From the NCBI GenBank assembly GCA_028712915.1, contig JAQTPJ010000031.1:1-8050 (forward strand): a stretch of DNA of 8,050 nt, given 5' to 3'. Shown one piece after another: positions 5,679 to 8,050 of this stretch. Numbering within the stretch: position 1 is the stretch's first letter; each line of letters begins with the position of its first letter. Origin of the DNA: Candidatus Omnitrophota bacterium. Lineage in GTDB: Bacteria > Omnitrophota > Gorgyraeia > Velamenicoccales > JABMQK01. A program made the position numbers and the translations under genes. Under the pieces are notes generated by a model that saw only the letters and a list, made by a program, of their open reading frames with translations, did no database searches and was not told where the DNA came from.

Positions 5679-6063
5679 TTACCTGCTCGGCGGGTTTTAG
5701 TTTGGAGGGCTTTATCTCTTCTAAAATAAAAGACTCTAACTTCTCATCACTGTCGAAATAAAGATAGACCTTCTCTTTTGCGAAAAATTCCCCTGCATCC
5801 CTGTATAGGTAAACGGTCTTTCTATCTTCTTCTTTTACCAACAGAGGCTCACCGTAGTAGTGGACTACCTGCTGCATGTTAAGGCCTTCCTTTATTTTAT
5901 CTGCCTTTGCGTCTTTCAAAAGCTGGGCGAATTTACTATTCTGCAAATCTATATAACGCTCCTGCTCCGCCTTTTCTTTGGAAACAATCATAAGAGTCTT
6001 AAGCTGCTGGCTGCAACCAAAAATAGACACAATAAACACCAACAATAAAATTAACCTTAGCAT
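5659..6063 (-). CDS. BamE/SmpA-like lipoprotein
   Basis: This is a 134-residue predicted lipoprotein. A short hydrophobic signal (LRLILLLVFIVSIFG) ends in Cys17 within IFGC, a relaxed lipobox, and Ser at +2 would favour outer-membrane sorting by the enterobacterial rule. After a lysine- and glutamine-rich helical stretch (25-55), residues 57-112 match the SmpA/OmlA/BamE-type fold: IKEGLNMQQVVHYYGEP, a TVYLYRD strand and a KVYLYFDSDEKLESF strand. BamE itself is a partner of the outer-membrane barrel assembly machine, but many proteins with this fold are of unknown role, and this one is not clearly BamE. The ATG has a strong GGAGG site 6 bases upstream. It lies 73 bases after the helicase-nuclease gene with its own possible promoter, and its last 20 bases overlap the phosphorylase gene tail-to-tail. 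Confidence 0.85.
   Translation of the reverse strand: MLRLILLLVFIVSIFGCSQQLKTLMIVSKEKAEQERYIDLQNSKFAQLLKDAKADKIKEGLNMQQVVHYYGEPLLVKEEDRKTVYLYRDAGEFFAKEKVYLYFDSDEKLESFILEEIKPSKLKPAEQVISPGQD
5682..5698 (+). terminator. Possible weak terminator of the GH94 gene
   Basis: CCTGC (5682-5686) and GCGGG (5690-5694) form a short GC-rich stem with a 3-base loop, followed by TTTT and then AGTTT. It begins 4 bases after the phosphorylase stop but lies inside the convergent lipoprotein coding region. The five-pair stem includes one G-T pair, so it is only a weak candidate. Confidence 0.35.
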
Positions 6064-6094
6064 CTATAACCTCCAAACGCCTTTCTATAATTCC

Positions 6095-6123
6095 ATTATC
6101 TATACAACAAGAATGAAAATCAA
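6095..6123 (-). promoter_or_regulatory. Possible promoter of the lipoprotein gene
   Basis: On the minus strand, TTGATT (6118-6123), 17 bases and GATAAT (6095-6100) sit in the gap after the helicase-nuclease stop. Transcription would start near 6088, about 25 nt before the ATG. The gap also has no convincing terminator, so read-through from the upstream gene is equally possible. Confidence 0.42.
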
Positions 6124-6136
6124 TATCTTTTTGGCT

Positions 6137-8050
6137 TTATTTATACTGCGTGTAAGGGCATATCTGATTGAAGGCGCAGTTGGAACAAGCCATATAATTA
6201 GGCCGGGCCTGAAAATTCTGTTTGCGTATGCCAGCGGATACTTCATCTATCTTGGAATACAGCTTCTCAAAATCATCCTCGTCTTTTTCAGCTCTGCCAA
6301 TAATGCCTGATTCTATGAAATAAAGCTCAACGCGCTTCGGCAGGACCCCTTTAGTTTCCTTATAGGCCAAAGCGTATATGGAAAGCTGGGGGCTATCCTT
6401 TGTTTTTTTGTCCGCTTCTTTCTGGCTGTCGACCTGCGAAGATTTAAAATCAACAATCACTGCTCCGCCTTCTTCCTTATCAATCCTGTCCCAGCGGCCT
6501 TTCATGCGGTTGTTGCCAATCATGAAGGAAAATTCTTTTTCTATGGAATCGGGGATTATATTCAATTTCTCCTCGCGCTCATAAAACTTCTTAAGCATTT
6601 CCCTGCCGTGTTCAAGGCGTTCGTTGAAATGCTCCATTGTTACAAACCCGTGCGGAGTGAGGGCCTGCTCAAACCAAGACATAAGCTGCTCTAGGCTGAC
6701 TTTTTCCTTGCGCATTTTGCGCTGGTAATAATTCTCCACAGCTTCGTGCATAGCGCTTCCGTATAAGACCGTATGGTGCTGCATAATAGGTATGCGCAGG
6801 ATATGCACGTATTTATATTTCAAAGGGCATGTAAGGTAATCGTCTATTTTATAGGCGCTTAATTCCAGTATCTCATCTTTAGGAATGCGCTTCTTCCTGT
6901 GTTTGGCAGATTCCTTTACCGGAGCGAACATTTTAATCTTTTCCTTTGCGCTGGTCTTGATTGCTTTTATGTTTTCTTTGGAAATACCCAGCGCCTCGAA
7001 TACAAATGGGCTTATTTCGCGCAGGCGGCTGGTGCCGTAATCCATCGCTGAGGTAAAATACAACTCTTTCTTTGCCCGCGTCATACCCACATAAAAAAGC
7101 CGCCTCTCTTCCTGTATATGGAAATCCCCTGCAGGGATAATATCCTTGATTAATTCCTCGGGGAAACCAATCTGTTGCCCGCGGTTAGGCCAGGGGAATT
7201 TTCCTTTTACCAGGCTTACCAGAAATACCACCGGGAATTCCAGGCCTTTTGCCTTATGCAGAGTCAAAACATTTACCGCTGACTCATCTAAATCCGCTTC
7301 GGCAGTAGCCGGGTCATCGCCTGCCTGTATAAGCATGTCCAAATGGTTAATGAAATAAATCAGGCGGTCCTCGCGCGCCACCAACTCAAACTTCTTCACC
7401 ATATCAAAAAACTTTGCCAGGTTTTTTATCTTCTCTTCGCTCTCCAACGACTCCTGCCTTACCAAACTTTTTAAATAATAACTCTCTGTCAAGAATTTAT
7501 AGAGCAACCTCCCTGTCGTGCTTATGCGAGAATACTCCAAATACCCCTCGATATCTCTGAGCAGCTTCCTGATAATTTTTCCCGCTTTATCCGAAACACA
7601 CTCAAGCTCTTTGATATTTTCTATACCCCTGAACACATAATATAAGCTATAATTTGTCCGCTTGGCATAATGCATGCAAAAACTTAAATCATCCAAAGGA
7701 ATCTTGTAGATATCCGAAGACGCCAGATAATACAGATTTATCGAATCGTTTAAATTATTGATTACACGCAGGAAAGCAATGCACATCCTGACCTCTTCGC
7801 GCGAATAAAGGCCCTGATTGCCGCTGAAACGCCAGGGGATGCCTTTCATATTCAGGCTGCGCAGAAAAGGGTCTGCGTCATTATTTGAACGCACTAAAAT
7901 CGCAAAATCTCCGTATTCATACTCTTCCTTCTTTACCTTATCAGCTATAATACCGGCAACCGCGTCTGCCTCGCTTGAGACAGTATCAAAATGGAGATGC
8001 TGGACTTCTTTGCCTTTCGGCGAAATACCTTTTAATTTCTTGTTGATGCC
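6137..8050 (-). CDS. UvrD-like helicase fused to a RecB-type Fe-S nuclease, C-terminal part (5' end beyond right edge)
   Basis: The frame is open to the window edge, so 637 codons are visible and the N-terminal part with Walker A and the DExx box is missing. Counting from the edge, the helicase part shows YGDFAILVRSNND (near 45-57, motif IV), TLHKAKGLEFP (263-273, motif V) and EERRLFYVGMTRAK (314-327, motif VI), as in UvrD/PcrA/AddA/AdnAB. The C-terminal PD-(D/E)xK domain has His435 in GSAMHE, GRWDRID (518-524), VDFKSS with Asp534 and Lys536, and QLSIY (Gln555, Tyr559). Cys408 with Cys622, Cys625 and Cys631 (C, then C-x2-C-x5-C) matches the iron-sulfur motif of AddB and Cas4 nucleases. The likely role is processing of DNA ends in recombinational repair. 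A GTG at 7894 is internal to motif IV and is not the start. Confidence 0.93.
   Translation of the reverse strand, partial: GINKKLKGISPKGKEVQHLHFDTVSSEADAVAGIIADKVKKEEYEYGDFAILVRSNNDADPFLRSLNMKGIPWRFSGNQGLYSREEVRMCIAFLRVINNLNDSINLYYLASSDIYKIPLDDLSFCMHYAKRTNYSLYYVFRGIENIKELECVSDKAGKIIRKLLRDIEGYLEYSRISTTGRLLYKFLTESYYLKSLVRQESLESEEKIKNLAKFFDMVKKFELVAREDRLIYFINHLDMLIQAGDDPATAEADLDESAVNVLTLHKAKGLEFPVVFLVSLVKGKFPWPNRGQQIGFPEELIKDIIPAGDFHIQEERRLFYVGMTRAKKELYFTSAMDYGTSRLREISPFVFEALGISKENIKAIKTSAKEKIKMFAPVKESAKHRKKRIPKDEILELSAYKIDDYLTCPLKYKYVHILRIPIMQHHTVLYGSAMHEAVENYYQRKMRKEKVSLEQLMSWFEQALTPHGFVTMEHFNERLEHGREMLKKFYEREEKLNIIPDSIEKEFSFMIGNNRMKGRWDRIDKEEGGAVIVDFKSSQVDSQKEADKKTKDSPQLSIYALAYKETKGVLPKRVELYFIESGIIGRAEKDEDDFEKLYSKIDEVSAGIRKQNFQARPNYMACSNCAFNQICPYTQYK

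Noticed and set aside
5978..6310. Plus-strand 110-residue hydrophobic reading frame
   Set aside because: It runs antisense through the lipoprotein start and the conserved cysteine motif of the nuclease, both strongly supported on the minus strand.
7892..7894. GTG at 7894 as the start of the helicase-nuclease gene
   Set aside because: The frame stays open to the window edge, and the 52 upstream codons read as UvrD sequence running into motif IV (GDFAILVR), so the gene is truncated by the window.

Overview
The window looks like a chromosomal segment of an uncultivated, Gram-negative-type (diderm) bacterium of moderate GC content. The diderm inference rests on a BamE/SmpA-like lipoprotein with a signal peptide and lipobox, and on good sigma70-type promoters. 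A lineage such as Omnitrophota would fit this mix of genes, but that is a guess from gene content, not something the sequence proves. No transposase, phage gene, CRISPR array, tRNA or rRNA was seen.

Layout. (1) Bases 1-797, minus strand: a promoter at 769-797 drives a three-gene operon of a small cupin, a protein with four CxxC pairs, and the first 37 codons of a PfkB-type sugar/nucleoside kinase that runs off the left edge. The last two genes overlap by 4 bases (ATGA). (2) Bases 821-1061, plus strand: a promoter, a well-conserved cyclic-di-GMP class I (GEMM) riboswitch aptamer and an intrinsic terminator form a complete transcription unit of about 205 nt with no coding sequence after it. (3) Bases 1070-2895, minus strand: a promoter, a beta-CASP metallo-beta-lactamase ribonuclease and a small zinc-ribbon membrane protein, converging on the riboswitch. 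(4) Bases 2931-5678, plus strand: a promoter and a GH94-type glycoside phosphorylase, divergent from the ribonuclease. (5) Bases 5659-6123, minus strand: the BamE/SmpA-like lipoprotein, whose 3' end overlaps the phosphorylase by 20 bases. (6) Bases 6137-8050, minus strand: the C-terminal part of a UvrD-like helicase fused to a RecB-type nuclease with a four-cysteine iron-sulfur motif. It is cut by the right edge.

Most genes look like unrelated housekeeping or accessory functions rather than one pathway. The stand-out element is the riboswitch. Its promoter, ligand-contact bases, GAAA tetraloop and tetraloop receptor are all present, yet the next plus-strand gene begins about 1.9 kb downstream, past two genes on the opposite strand. 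Either it is a free-standing c-di-GMP-binding small RNA, or ligand-controlled read-through makes antisense RNA against the ribonuclease operon, or its target gene has been lost. The sequence cannot decide between these.
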